From NCBI GenBank assembly GCA_029717555.1, contig JAMDHS010000079.1:1-64000 (forward strand): a stretch of DNA of 64,000 bases, read 5' to 3'. This document shows, one piece after another, positions 1-11,600 of this stretch. How positions within the stretch are numbered: the stretch's first letter is position 1; each line of letters starts with the position of its first letter. The position numbers and the translations under genes were made by a program. The DNA is from Peribolospora baueri (lineage: Eukaryota; Basidiomycota; Peribolosporomycetes; Peribolosporales; Peribolosporaceae). A model generated the notes under the pieces. It made no database searches, was not told where the DNA came from, and saw nothing but the letters and a program-made list of their open reading frames with translations.

Positions 1-45
<45 letters not shown>
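1..45. repeat. Poly(A) run at the window edge
   Basis: An uninterrupted run of 45 A opens the window, in otherwise GC-rich DNA. It may be a homopolymer microsatellite, the tail of a retroposed copy lying outside the window, or an assembly edge. It is not telomeric sequence, and nothing in the window distinguishes these options. Confidence 0.8.
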
Positions 46-46
<1 letters not shown>

Positions 47-143
47 GAAGATAAAGTCTGGGCGTCAGCTTTGTGTTCATGAGGGGCAGGCTAGGTAGGA
101 CACGGAAAGAAAGACGACGGCGGTTCTCCTCGTTCAATGTCCC

Positions 144-1787
144 TCACCCGGCGCCGCCGACGGTGAAATAGGCCTGGGAAAGAAAGCGGTTAAAGAAGGT
201 GCGGTGCGGCACAGGAGGTGAGAAATGCCCGTGTGAAATCAGCATACAGTTTGCGCAGACATAACGACGAAGAACGAACGCGAAACAAAACGGGTCGACG
301 AATTTGCCGGGCTACGGGTCCGTCTGCGGCCACGCAACTCACCACGTCGTCCGACAGGCCATGCTGAGCGACAGAGAGGAGCGCAGGCTGGTGGTTCGCT
401 GCCGTGTTGATGGAGCCCATGCGGTAGGTGCCAGCGGGTAGGCCTCCGGGTACCGTGGCCGAGAGCACGCCGTTCTGGGCGGGGTCGTTGAAGCCTTTGA
501 AGAAGGCGAACTGACGAATGGCGTGGCGGCAGCGGCGATGGATGGATGGATGGTGGTAAGGAGACCGCGCGTCAAAGAACGAACGAAAGCCGCTGGAAAC
601 AGGCGAGACTCACCTTTGTCGGATCAGTCAGCGCGGTGGACGTGAGGCTCTGGACTGCCTCCACAACGACGTGCGAGTGCCCGATACTGTAGGTAGGCGG
701 GCGGACGTCACCAGCAAATCGCTATGAGCGCCTGTGACCTGCGTCCTTCGCCACGATATATAACCGACTGGGGGACGACACTGCACATAACTCACAGCTG
801 GCCCTGTGCATTGACCTGCTGAGGCGCGGCAAAGTAGTTGGTCTGCGCGTTAACAAAGTTGCCCGTCTGCATGTTCTGGATGGCCATGGTGATGGTGAAG
901 GTGGTGTCGGCGCCGATGTTGGCCATATTCGCCGGGTTGGTAAATCTGCTCGATGGCATGCGGTTCTGGGCGACGATCTGACCCTGTTTGGGGGGGGGGG
1001 GAGGATGTGGGAAGAGAAAAGAAAGACGGCGAGGCGAGCGGCGAGGCAAGGAGTAGATGAAGAGGGTTGAGGAGCTCGTTCAAAAGAATTGACGAGGTTC
1101 GTAAGCAAGTCAAGCCTCACCATCGGCACCGGGTTACAAGAACCACCGACGAGCTGCTCGCCGTTGGTGATCGTCCGTCCCTGGCAAAAGTCGATGAAGC
1201 TATCGTGAAGAGAAGAGCACGATGTCATCAAAATCAGCCGTTCCGAAGCATAGTCGAGCCTCGAACACAGTCTCGCAGAAGCCGTCGGACGATTCGACGG
1301 AATCGTTCTCGCTCACTTACTTGTTCGTGCTAGTCAGTGACGGCGTCTCGTTGCCCTGGCTCTGAGCGTTCTTCGTGCCGTCTTGTGCCAGGTTGGAGCC
1401 TACGAGCTTCGGATCGAGAGCTGTTGGCGAGACCGAGCGCGGAGTGGAAAACGCATCGCAAATGCGGGCCGGCCTCCTCGGTCAAACGCCCGGATGGAGC
1501 GGATAGAACGGACTACGTCGGTACTCACTGAGGTTGCTGTTGCTGCCCGACCCGGTGTTATTGTTGGCCGCCGCGTTCTGGTTGGTGTTGGTCGCCGCGT
1601 TGGCTGCCCCAGTGGCCGACGCGGTGGCATTGTTGGCTGCCGCCCCTTGGGCGTTCTGGTTGTTGTCGTTTTTCGCCTGAGCGCCCTGGCCCTGAGCGGC
1701 TGCCTGGCCGACGTTGCCACCCCTGGCGGACACCGAGGAGAGAGCGCAGAGGGTGCCTAGAAGAATGAGGGGCCTGCTGAAGTGCAT
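144..1787 (-). CDS. Secreted conserved fungal protein (family often mislabelled 'ribosomal protein s17')
   Basis: About seven exons. The start at 1787 gives MHFSRPLILLGTLCALSSVSA, a clear signal peptide, followed by a low-complexity Ala/Asn/Gln linker. Later exons carry NFIDFCQGRTITNGEQLV, then NPANMANIGADTTFTITMAI and NYFAAPQQVNAQGQ, then GHSHVVVEAVQSL, and near the C-terminus GSINTAANHQPALLSVAQHG. These blocks match a family of secreted proteins common in basidiomycetes; I recognise it from memory and have not searched. The last intron runs from 342 down to 174, and a short final exon (173-144) adds AYFTVGGAG and a TGA stop, which restores the family's conserved ending. No enzymatic role is established that I know of; a cell-surface or extracellular role is inferred from the signal peptide. 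A pyrimidine-rich leader (coding strand) and one CACGTG lie upstream. Confidence 0.85.
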
Positions 1788-2400
1788 CTTCGTTCCGTCG
1801 GCGAGTCAGGAAGCGCGGGGAGCGGGAATGGGGGTGGCGCGGTTGGCAATCCAGGCCGAGCGGGGGATAGGGAAGAAAAGAGGAGCGCGGCTCGTGAATC
1901 GGCAAAAGAAGGAGCGAGGGGGGATGAAAGGACAAAGTTCGTGCACAGACGAAGGGACCCGAGATCAAGGGCCTTGGTGGGAAAAGCGAACGTGAAGAGA
2001 GACAGTCCTGCTGTCACGGGTGGGGAGGAGGAGAGAAGATGGAGGAAGAGGGTGGGGACGAGTGTCGACGGCTGAGTAAAGAAGAAAAGAAGGAAAACGA
2101 CGACGCAGGACGAGGGTGTCGCCGGAGGGCATTTTAAAGGCTGGCCAAGGAAGAGTGGAGGGGGATGGAAGAGGAAGACGTTCGCGCGCTCTCCTCTTCT
2201 CTTCTCTTCTCGTCCGCCGTCGTCGTCGTCGTCGTCGAGGGGCCGGCTTGACGACCAGCTCAACTCAGCATGGGCACGTGAGGAGGGGGCAAAGAGGGAG
2301 GAAAGGAAGAGAGAGAGGAGAGATTGAGCTAGGCGACAAATCAAATAACTCAGCCCCTCTCTCAACCACGAGGACGAGGAACGGGAATGAGTGGCTGAAG
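1788..2400 (-). promoter_or_regulatory. Pyrimidine-rich leader/promoter of the secreted-protein gene
   Basis: The strand read by the downstream gene is strongly C/T-rich here (the plus strand shows long G/A runs). This is typical of fungal 5' leaders and core promoters. A CACGTG E-box lies at 2275-2280. Open frames exist but show only Arg/Ser/Leu low-complexity translations and no family resemblance. Confidence 0.45.
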
Positions 2401-3330
2401 GAGACGGGATGCGGAGTGATGACCGACGGTCTCAATGGGGATGGACATCGTCGTCGCCCGTCAACGGATCGACGGAGCGTCTAATAAGCTGCGCCACCGA
2501 AAATATCGAATATCGAGGAGCACGTAGCCGTCATTGGAGACAGAGTCAACCTAGGGAGGGGGTCTCGCCAAAAGGAACGCGGTCGGACAAGGGCGCTCAA
2601 TATAGTTAGTTACCCGTCGTCCCGACCCCGGAAGGGCTGATGGTGCGTGTGCGAGGGACAAGGACGACGAATGGATGGAGCGGTCATTGGACGTCATTCG
2701 GCCATTCGAAGGATCGGGCAAGGTATGATGAGGAACGGCCGAGGCGAGAAGAGCAGGACGAGCAAGGGGGACGACGACGACGACGACGTGTATCCACGAC
2801 GACCGCGGCGCAGCGCACGAGCCACCGCGGAGGCAGATCCAACCAACCAAGTGGAGCCGGGTCGGATCTGATAAAGTGAAAGAAAAGCCGAGAACTGACC
2901 TTGGTGCGCACTTCGGTTCGACACTCAGTCGCCCACCAACCAGCTCATCAAGAATGCAATTCCAGTTCGACATATCTATCTATCTCATACAGGACCGGTG
3001 CGCCCATCAAGGCCACCGCCGCCCTGCTTCCCATTCAGATCCTCGCTCCTAAACGAACACTTCCCCACAAGTTGGCATGCGCCCGACAACCTCAAGTCCC
3101 ACTCCAATCCAGCCGAGCCCAAGCCCACCATGCATGGTACGTAACGTACAGAAACGGACTGCTCAGACCCCTCCTTGGCGGTCTGCGCACGTGTACGTCG
3201 ATCGTCGTCTGAGCCCTCGCCTATCCATTCATTCATCGATTCTATTCATCCATATGCGGCGTAGTCGGCCGATGCCGAGTCGAGTCGAATCGAGTCGAAT
3301 CGAATCACGGGCCGAGGGGCGAAAATAACG
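2401..3330. other. Intergenic stretch, no gene recognised
   Basis: No frame here gives a recognisable protein. There is a short (GAC)n tract near 2769-2788 and a CACGTG at 3188-3193. A run of short GAGTC/GAATC-type repeats near 3279-3306 leads into the gag-like island. Confidence 0.4.
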
Positions 3331-3435
3331 ACGGCCGTGTCCGTCGGAAGCGTATATACGTACCTTGCCTGGGACCTAGTCCTGTTCTTCCTCCAGTCTG
3401 CGCGTCCGATCGGATCGGCCGCTACGGGGCAGATA

Positions 3436-3623
3436 TACACCACCATCCGTGCGTCGTTCAACGAGTCGTCGGCGCTCGTAATCACACAGGCGCTCGCTCG
3501 GCACATGCTCTTTGTCGCCGAGCTCTCGGTCCAGCTTTGTCGCCGAGCTCGCATGTGCCGACCGAGCGCCTGCGTGATTATGAAGGCCGAGGACTCGTTG
3601 AACGACGTATGGATGGTGGTGTA
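3436..3623. repeat. Inverted repeat inside gag-like island 1 (arms about 73-75 bp)
   Basis: The left arm, about 3436-3508, begins TACACCACCATCC. The right arm, about 3551-3623, ends GGATGGTGGTGTA and is its reverse complement with several mismatches. The centre contains a short direct repeat, TTGTCGCCGAGCTC. This is part of an imperfect palindrome of element sequence. Confidence 0.8.
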
Positions 3624-3736
3624 CACCGTCCAAACGTGCAGGAAAGCCGCCAGCGTAGGGATGGCCTTCGCGAAGGTGGACGCGGCAGCGGAGGCCGAGA
3701 CGGGCGAGTAGTGTACCGTGAAACGCCCATCCTCGA

Positions 3737-3920
3737 TAGCGACACCATCGCCCTCAACACGCTCCGGCCCGAGCACCTGTATAAAATCGCCAGCCCCGAC
3801 TCGCACACCATGGGGCAAAATTGTCGGAAGGGGCGGCTTTGCCCATGGTGTGCGAGTCGGGGCTGGCGACTTTACATAGATGTTCAGGCCGGAGCGCGTT
3901 GAGGGCAATGGTGTCGATGG
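3737..3920. repeat. Near-perfect inverted repeat in island 1 (arms about 82 bp, loop about 17 bp)
   Basis: The left arm, 3737-3819, ends GCACACCATGGGGCAAA. The right arm, about 3837-3920, starts TTTGCCCATGGTGTGCG. The outer ends also pair (CACCATCGCCCTCAACAC with its complement near 3900-3917). Arm identity is high, so the DNA should be able to form a long hairpin. Confidence 0.85.
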
Positions 3921-4172
3921 CAGACAGGTCGACCCAGGGGAAAAGGGTGTGAATGGAGGGTGAGAGGGTGCAGTCACTAGCGGGGTTAGCTGTCGGGATG
4001 AGTGTCGGTGCTGCGGGCGGTGGTTGGTTGGAGGGGGCGTGGAGGGACGCTGACGCTCCAGGCGTTCAAAAGAGGCGCCGACAGTTGATATGAAGGCATC
4101 GAGCTTTGCCTCGACGTTGGCCGTGCGAGTGCGAGTGTCGCTGGACTCCATGAACTTGCCCAACTTCGACAC

Positions 4173-4894
4173 TCAGATGGCACAGAGCTGAAAACCCCGC
4201 CCGAGGCGTCTGGTTGCCCTTGCGGAAGAACCGTCGAAGATGGACGGACTTAACACCGCGCGACATGTCCTAACAGACCTGACGGGCGCCACGAAAAGCG
4301 AAGAGGAACCGAAGAGCGAAGAGGAAAGGCGAAGGAGAACTACCTAAGAGCAAAGAGAAATTACCTAAGGGAGGCCTGAAGGGCCGTGGCATAGAGGGGG
4401 AGAGGCGCCCGACGGAAGCGGCGCAGGGAGTAGAGGGCGCACGAAAATCACGTGACCAGATAGCAAGATGGAGAGAGAGGGAGTGGATACCCGACGTTCA
4501 ACAATCACTTCACTCGCGATCCCCGTTCACTCGAGTGCATAAACGTTGCGCTGCGCAGATGACGTCGACGATTGGCTATCATGTAGCTAGAATACACATG
4601 GGCGCGGGCAAACAAAACGAACAAAACCTTTTTGTGCGAGAGAGTGCACACCGCACGCAAACCACGGGCGCAAGCACAGAACCGTACACAGACGAGCGTG
4701 GACCACGAGCAGATCGGGGCGTTAGCGGCGCCGTGAAGACCGACGCTGGAGCCAGCCGAGCGTACTGCGTGTCCTTCCACGGTAACGCTTACACACGGCG
4801 AACCGCAACTGCGGCCCGTGCCTCTTCACCTATGCCGGACATGCACACGCAGACATTCATGCTTCGCCGACTGTACCCTCGGTCCCGTTTTGAC
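4173..4894. other. Intergenic stretch between the gag-like island and the next gene
   Basis: No gene is recognised. There is a TCACGTGA E-box at 4448-4455, a CRE-like TGACGTCG near 4560, and a short tandem-like pair CTACCTAAG/TTACCTAAG near 4341-4370. The final part is probably 3' flank of the minus-strand gene ending at 4895. Confidence 0.4.
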
Positions 4895-7145
4895 TCAGCT
4901 GTCCTCATCCAAAGCGGCGGCAGCCGGCGGGTGATGTTGGTGAGGGGGCTGATGGTGGCCGAACGCGCCTTGCGTGGCTGCGTTGACGAGCAACTGCGCG
5001 TCGTGGCTCAGCCCACCCAGTCCGTCCGCGCCGTTCGCGGCCGCGAGGCCCTGGAGCGCTTGCAGGTAATCCTGCCCCGACGGGCCTGACACAGGAACCG
5101 ACACCGATACCGATGAAGGACCCGGCGCTCCTCCTCCGTCCCCACCCGCACCCGTCTCGTCGTCCACTCCTCCAGTCCCTGCCCCTCCGCCGCCTCCAGG
5201 GGCACCCGCAGATCCTCCGTGCGCATTCGCGTGTTGCTGCGCTTGCGCTGCTGCCGCTGCGACAGCGGCAGCGAGCGCTTGGTGGGCAGGGATGTCGTGA
5301 CCGCCATAACTATTCAACGCCGCCGCCGCCGCCACCGCTGCCGGATCGTGATGGGTATGATGGCCTCCGACAGTGGCGGCCGCAGCAGCGGCGGCCTGTT
5401 GTTGTTGTTGCTGTTGATGGTGGTGGTGATGCTTGACAAATTCTGCCGCCACTTCTGGGCCGAGCTTCTGCGTGAGAGCAGACGCGGCGGCATGATTGAC
5501 GGCGACCTGGGCGTCGACGTAGGGGATGCCTTGGAGGTGGGAGGGGAAGGGCACGTTGGGGTCGTAGGCACGGCCGACGAACTGATGCTTGCGCTTAATC
5601 GACGCCACCCTGTCCAGTTCCCGGAACACGGCTGATCCAGCCTCTGTGCGCCAACTTGGCTGAACTGGACGCACGTACTGGTCCGCTTGGGACACGCGAC
5701 GACCTGTCGGAATGCGCGACGTCAGCGCAAGCCCTGCATATACACGCTTGAAATGCAAAGGAACACCCTTCCACGCTCACCCTCCTCATCCTCGTCCGCC
5801 GTGTCCTCCTCGCTGTGACAACTCTTCTCGTTGACGAACGCCATGAGCTGCGCGTGATCGACGACGACGTTGTAACGCGAAATGGCCTCCTTGAGTATCG
5901 CCAGCGCCGTTGGGTCTCCCTCTGGCCGCACCGTGTCCGGCAGCTTGATGTCCCTAACGTCCCGCTCGGATTCGGGCAAGATGGACAGCAGCGATGTTCG
6001 CCGAGCGGTGTATTTGCGCCCAATGCGCGACCGACGGCGGCTTCGAGTTAGAGAGGCAGAAAAGGGAACCGAGTCAGCGACGAGTTCAAGCAATAGCTTG
6101 TGCACGGTACCGCGAGCCTTCGATATCGGCCGCAAGACCCACTTGGCCTGGAGATCAAACTCCTTTTGGGGATTGCTCTTGACATGGTTGCTGTGCCAGT
6201 GGTTGTACTTTTTGTGGATCGCCGAACGAACAAAGCCACGGTGATGGCGAAAGGCGTGAAGGCGCTCGTCGGGAGAAGCATCGCACTGCCGGATGACTTC
6301 GTCGATGAAGTGTTCCTTGAAAAGCAGTCGAAGGGTCCATCAGCATACTCGGACGTCCGTTGCCTTGGATGACACATAAAACCCACCAAAGCAACATGGT
6401 TCTCTCCGTCGGTAAACTTTTTCCCCAAGTCCATCTTGTGTGGATCACCATCGGGCAGGGACTGCAACTTCTGATGCACCTGGGTGAGAACGAGCCGGAA
6501 GGGGAACAAGCTTCCCTCCATGAGTCCCAGCTCGTTTTCAATGTCGCTGTCCTTGGTCGCCTTTGGCACCGACGAGGCCCCCTTGCCACTTATGCTCCCG
6601 CCTGCCGAACCTGCCCGCGTGACGCGAGGCGTGGAGGTGGCTGTGCCGAGAGGGGAAGCCTGTGCGGAAGGGAGAGGCTGAGGTGGTGGCTGAGCGATGG
6701 GCGGAGGGGGAGGGCCTAGGTGGAGGTTGATGCCGGCCTGTTCGGCGGCAGATAGGATGGCGTGCGTCGCCTGTACGCCTCGGACAGCGTCCCTGACTTG
6801 AGTCAGCTCCACACGGACCTCTGCGCGAGGACGAATAAACAAACAGGAACATTGTTAGGATGTATGCAACATGATGAATGCCCTTGCCGGTAGAAGAGAC
6901 ACGTGCCATCTAGTCGATCACCCAACTCATCCTGCCCTTCGTCTACAACGTCAAACCTCTTCTCCAACCTGTTGAGGCGTTTCATCAAGCCAACGATCAG
7001 GTCCTTGATCTCGAAGGTATCCGGAGTGGGGCTCCGCCTATTTGCGAATTGTGGCCTCCTCGTCCTGCCCCTTCCAAAGCCGTCCTGACTTGTGCCTGCT
7101 CCCTGACCAGTGCCCATCGATGCAGATGCCTTGTCGACGTTGCCC

Positions 7146-7176
<31 letters not shown>

Positions 7177-7555
7177 ACGCCGCTGGATCGTTGGCGCTGG
7201 CCATGTCCGCCATGCTTGCGCCGTCCGCATGTCCCAAGACGCGATGCAAGTGCGCCGCATCTATGTCTTGCCCTCCGTTGAGGTCGAAGCTGGCGAGGTC
7301 ATCGTCATGGGCGCCAGTGTGATGATCGTTCTCGGTGATGAGATCCATGGCGGAAGCCTGCAGCTCGTCGGCGACTTGTTGACCGTGAGGAGCTGCGCTC
7401 CGACTCATTTTCCGCGGACGAGAAGATGTGACGGAAGGGGATGCGTCGGCGGCGCCGCTCAGGTCGACGAGGTCTTCGGCGTCGTCCGAGATGTAGCCGG
7501 TGCCATCGACGTCGGCGCCCTTGGAGCTGTCGTGGCGACGTCTCTTAAGGGGCAT
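4895..7555 (-). CDS. Hypothetical Ala/Gln-rich coiled-coil protein, probably nuclear
   Basis: About five exons. The first exon, from 7555, starts MPLKRRRHDSSKGADVDGTG (a basic, NLS-like start). It contains an 11-Ala run encoded by a (GCC/GCG)n tract near 7142-7175, then a predicted coiled coil (KDLIVGLMKRLNRLEKRFDV). The second exon has AEVRVELTQVRDAVRGVQAT and a Pro-rich linker. The middle exons give a conserved-looking block around HFIDEVIRQCDASPDERLHA and WVLRPISKARGTVHKLLLEL. The last exon has HHHHHQQQQQQQ and several poly-Ala tracts. I do not recognise the family. Composition and coiled coils suggest a transcription- or chromatin-associated protein, but that is inference. The intron at about 6311-6375 is inferred from a frame change with a GCTGAT branch-like motif and a TTTCAAG acceptor. 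It is divergent from the large plus-strand gene starting at 8693. Confidence 0.7.
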
Positions 7556-8692
7556 TAGGAGGGACGGGGGGCGGGAAGAGCAAACGCCGAGGCGAGCCTT
7601 CGTCCGTCAAAACGACGTCGATGCTGCGCAGAAGAGGGGGCAGGTGCGAGGAGGAAGGAAGGGTGAGCGCCATCTTTGCTCGGGACAACGACGAGGGGAG
7701 GGGACGTGGGGCGACGGATGGTCTGTCAAGCGTGTGATATTGTAGGCGAGGACACGGTGGTAGAGGGACGCTCTGCTCTGCACTGCACTGCACACTTCCA
7801 TGGAGGTGGGCGCGTCCGGGTCATGGTACGGGCGATGAGCGCCGGCGATCGGCTCACCTTTTGTGGACGGGGGTGTGTGTGTGTTGTGTGCTCGAGATGT
7901 GCGAAGGAGGGATGGCGGCGTGGACGAGACGAGTCGAGCACGCCAGCCCCAGCGGACCGGGCAGCCGGTTAGGGTTAGGGTCGGGGCCACGGCCGCCGTC
8001 ACGGGGCCCGAGTTCAATTAACCCTGTACTTTATTTAAGCGCGCCCTTACTAAGGCCGATTCCAATTTGTCCGCTCCTCCGCCGCCCCTTACTGGCTCGG
8101 TTGGCTGCGAACGGCGCCGCTGACGGACTGGACTGGACTTGACCCTCGCACACAATCTCCATTCACATCGACGGCGACGGCGACCACCACCACCACCACC
8201 AGCAGCGAGCCCAGGTAGCGAGCGAAGAAGGCGCGAGAACGGCGTCCACTTCCCCTCCTCTCGCCGCCAGCCGCTCCTCCCCTCCACTCCCTCGCGAGCC
8301 CCTCTGGCCGCGACAAGATATCTCCAGACCCGCATATACCACCGTCTACTTCTTGGGCTAGCTAGCTCTCCCCTCCACCACCCTCCGCCTCCTCTTCCTC
8401 TTCCTCTTCCTCGTCTTATCCCCTTCTTCACTCCTGCCTTCGTCCCTTTCCCCTGCATCTGGCCGCTTCCATTGCCTCGAGATAATCGCTGCCCCTTTCC
8501 TTCTCCCTTCCCTTTCTTCGGCGTCTCCGAAGCCCTTGCTTCCCCTACCCCTGATTCCGCCGCCGGCGCCCACCAGGCCGACCACCCGGCGCTCAAGTTC
8601 GCCATTACCTTCGCGCCAGCGTGCGGTCGACGTGGGCGATACGAGGCCAGACCAGATCGAAACCAGGTGAGGCTCGCTCGTGCGTTCGCGAT
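7556..8692. promoter_or_regulatory. Divergent promoter region between the coiled-coil genes
   Basis: Both flanking genes are transcribed away from this 1.1-kb stretch. The half next to 8693 is strongly pyrimidine-rich on the plus strand (about 8230-8560), the pattern seen upstream of most genes here. A telomere-like double repeat lies at 7969-7980. No credible coding frame was found. Confidence 0.6.
7969..7980 (+). promoter_or_regulatory. Interstitial TTAGGGTTAGGG in a divergent promoter
   Basis: Two exact tandem TTAGGG units lie in the middle of the divergent promoter. In fungi such short motifs can be bound by Tbf1-type Myb factors. A role here is inference; two units can also occur by chance. 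Confidence 0.4.
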
Positions 8693-11600
8693 ATGAATCC
8701 CAACGCGCCCGTCTTCGGTGCGTCACCTCAGCGGCCGTCGCAGCCGGGTCAGCCGCCGCTGCAGCTCAAGATACCCGGCCATCCCGCCGGAGGGGCTCCT
8801 CAGACCATGTCCATGTCCTTCGCGCCGCCGCCCATCGCCTCACCGCCCATGCTATCGCCTGTCTCGGCCAGAGCGCCTCAGCAACAGCAGCCTATGCTGC
8901 CTTTCTCCAACCCGCCTGCCTTCATGGGCCATCCTGGCGGTCCGCCCTCTGTTCATCCCAGCGCCGGTGCCCCGTCGCCCTTCCTACCACCGCACATTCT
9001 CGCTCAGCTCCAGGCCCAGGCGGCGGCCGCTCAGCAGCAGGGAATGCCACCCCAGCGCATGCCCGCCCCGCCGTCTCTCTCCCCGCAGTTCTCGCGCCCC
9101 GTTCCAACCGGTCTTCCGGGCTCTGGCATGCTCTCTCCACAGTTCGCGTTGAGCGGCGGCGCGGGCCCCATCCAGGGCCGAGGCGGCAAACGCGGCCCCC
9201 TCAAGGGAGCGGGTCGCGGCGGAGGCCTCCCTGGTCGCCCGCCCACGAGTCCGGCCCTCAGTAACGCTTCGGCTAGCACCGGCACCGGCGCCGGCGCCGG
9301 TGCCGGCTCTGCGACTGCTTCTGCTGCGGCCAACTCCGCTCAGCCGGCCAAGCCAAAGCGAAAGGTGGTTGTCTCGCTACCAGTGGAGACGCCGGGTGAA
9401 GAGGCAGCCGAATCGGGCGAGGAGGCGGAGGGAGAGGAAGGGCCGAAGCAAGGAAAGATCCTCCCTCGTCCGTCCTGGGCGCGCAACCCGCTGCCACCCT
9501 CAGAGCGTCCGGAGGATGTTCTCCAGCCGCCTCCTGAGCTCATGTCTCGCACGCCGCACCCTGAGCCCATCCCCCGCTCGGAGGGTCTGCCGCCCACGAT
9601 CGACATTTACCTCCCCGGCCAAGCGGCATGGGCTGAGTACAATCAAGCGCGCATTGACGAAAAGCTCGAGAAGCTCGGCATTGGCCCGAGCTCCACTGGC
9701 CCATCTGCGTCTTGGATGGGTAACGGCTTGGGCAGGTTCGGCGGTATGGCCGGTCATCTGGGGCCGCACGGTAGGAGCATGTCGGTGAGTGGAGGACCCG
9801 TCGTAGCGCACAGGGTGCGCGTCAGGCTGATTTCTAGTCTACTGCGTGTCCATACAGATCTCCTCCCCGGCGGATCCGAACATGGTCTCTTTCAAGCTCA
9901 ACCGTTATCTCCAATCGCAGGCCCAGTCTGCTCCCCAGGCGCCGCCCTCCCCCACTTCGGCACGCTCCCAGGTCGGAGAAACGTCGTCGGACGGCCGCTC
10001 CGGCTCTCCTTCCAAGTCGGAAGGGCCTGTCGTGCCTCCTAACTCAGCCACGGGGCCGTGGAACCCCTTCGACAGATCCTTCCAATCGGATCTTCCTCCT
10101 CGGTTGCGCGATGCCATGTCCAAGTCCTCAACGGGTGGTCGTACCCACGGCCAGACCATGTCATTGAGCGTCCCCGCTAGTGGCGGACCCTTCGGGCCTT
10201 CCGTGCTGAGCGCCATGGGTCTTCCTGTTCCGCCCATGATGCTCGAAGAGGCGGGCGAAGAGGCGGGCGAGCTAACCGATTCCACCGACATGGTCCGACG
10301 GGGCTCGGAGCCTGGCTTGTCGGAAAAAGTGTCCGACTCGCTCGGCATGTCTCGCAATCTCTCGGAAGGAACGGCTCTAGGCGCCAAGGGCGCGTTTGCG
10401 GTGCCGCGCACCGGTTCGCGTTCTCAGCCCACCACACCAATGCATGGTCGCGCGTCCAGCTATCTTGACTTTGGTGTGGCGCCCGCCTCTGCCATCGCTC
10501 GCAGGGAGCTGGGTAGAGGTTTCGGATATGACATCGAGGAGGTGTCGGAGCCGGAAGAGAGCGTGGGGCGCCGCGCGGCACATTCGCGTCACGCTTCGCG
10601 CAGGTCCGTAGCCACCAACACCTCGTCTCGACTTGTTGCCGACGAGATGGAGGACGGCGAGCTGAGGACGAACCCTTCGGACGACGAGGCAGGTTCCCAA
10701 GTCGGCGAGACGGCAAAGAGCCGCATCATGCACCGGCGGCACAGCACGAGCGAGATTGAGGGCCCGCGTCCAGAACGGGAGGATGGGGACGAAGAGATAG
10801 GAGACGGACTCAGCGAGGTCGACTCGGAGGCGCTCAGGACGGGTGAGGAGGAGCTGAGCGACTTCGATGACGACGACATATCCGACGGCGAGTTCTCCAA
10901 TCCGTCTGACGAGGACCGCGCTCGTCAGGCTCGGCTCCAACGGCGCATGGCCGCTGCCCAAGGCCGACTAGCCGTCGAGCGGAATGCCGCGCGTGTCCGC
11001 CACAAGGACCTCCAAGATACTTCGATGGCTCGCACGAGCGAGACGGGCAAGAGCAACACGGGCGATGCCGAGGACGACTTTGTCTCCAATCCAAGCGACG
11101 ACGAGCGCTTCGAGCAGGAGCGCATCGCCCACAAGGACCGCGGGTGCTTGTCCCAGGATTTCAAGTTTCCGCCGAGGCCTTCTGCTCCCGGGCCGACTTC
11201 GAGCACGTCTTCGATCAACCCTCCTTCGCTCAACGCTCGGGCACCCGAGTTCGTTTTCGGAACTAAACCCTCGTCCCCCGGTCATGCTCGCATGCCCGCT
11301 CGGGCATCGTTGGAGAGCCCTCAAGGTAATCCGTACCGTCTGCCTTCGATCTCTAGCTCGTCTTTCGGCTCAAGCACTCTCGGGCCGAAAGAGCCACCGA
11401 GCGTCGGCCTCAGCGCGACTGCGCCGGAGTTCACCCCGACTGGCAACTTCACCTTCACTGCGCCGGGACCAAAGCTGCCTGTTTTGCCTGCTCAGGGTCC
11501 CACTCTGACGAGGCGCGAGGCTCAGGGTCGGGAGAAGCGACAGAAGACGTTTGGTATACAACAGCAGGGCAGTGGAGACGGAGAAGCACACTTCCACGCC

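Larger units (their letters stand above)
3330..4172 (-). mobile_element. Gag-like retroelement fossil, island 1
   Basis: The minus strand reads like an N-terminal gag-type protein: a short coiled-coil-like start, a Pro/Thr/Ser-rich linker, then a block containing AIEDGRFTVHYSPVSAS and FLHVWTVYTTI. The same block recurs in both orientations at 50.2-51.8 kb, so this is a repeated family. Family placement is tentative: the architecture suggests the gag-like first ORF of a basidiomycete LTR element, but no protease, reverse transcriptase, integrase or LTR is visible here. The island is clearly broken and rearranged, with pieces in inverted orientation. Age looks moderate, because the inverted arms still match closely. 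Confidence 0.55.

Noticed and set aside
1757-2365. 202-residue Ser/Leu/Phe-rich minus-strand open frame upstream of the secreted-protein gene
   Set aside because: It lies in the pyrimidine-rich leader, and its composition is explained by CT-rich DNA.
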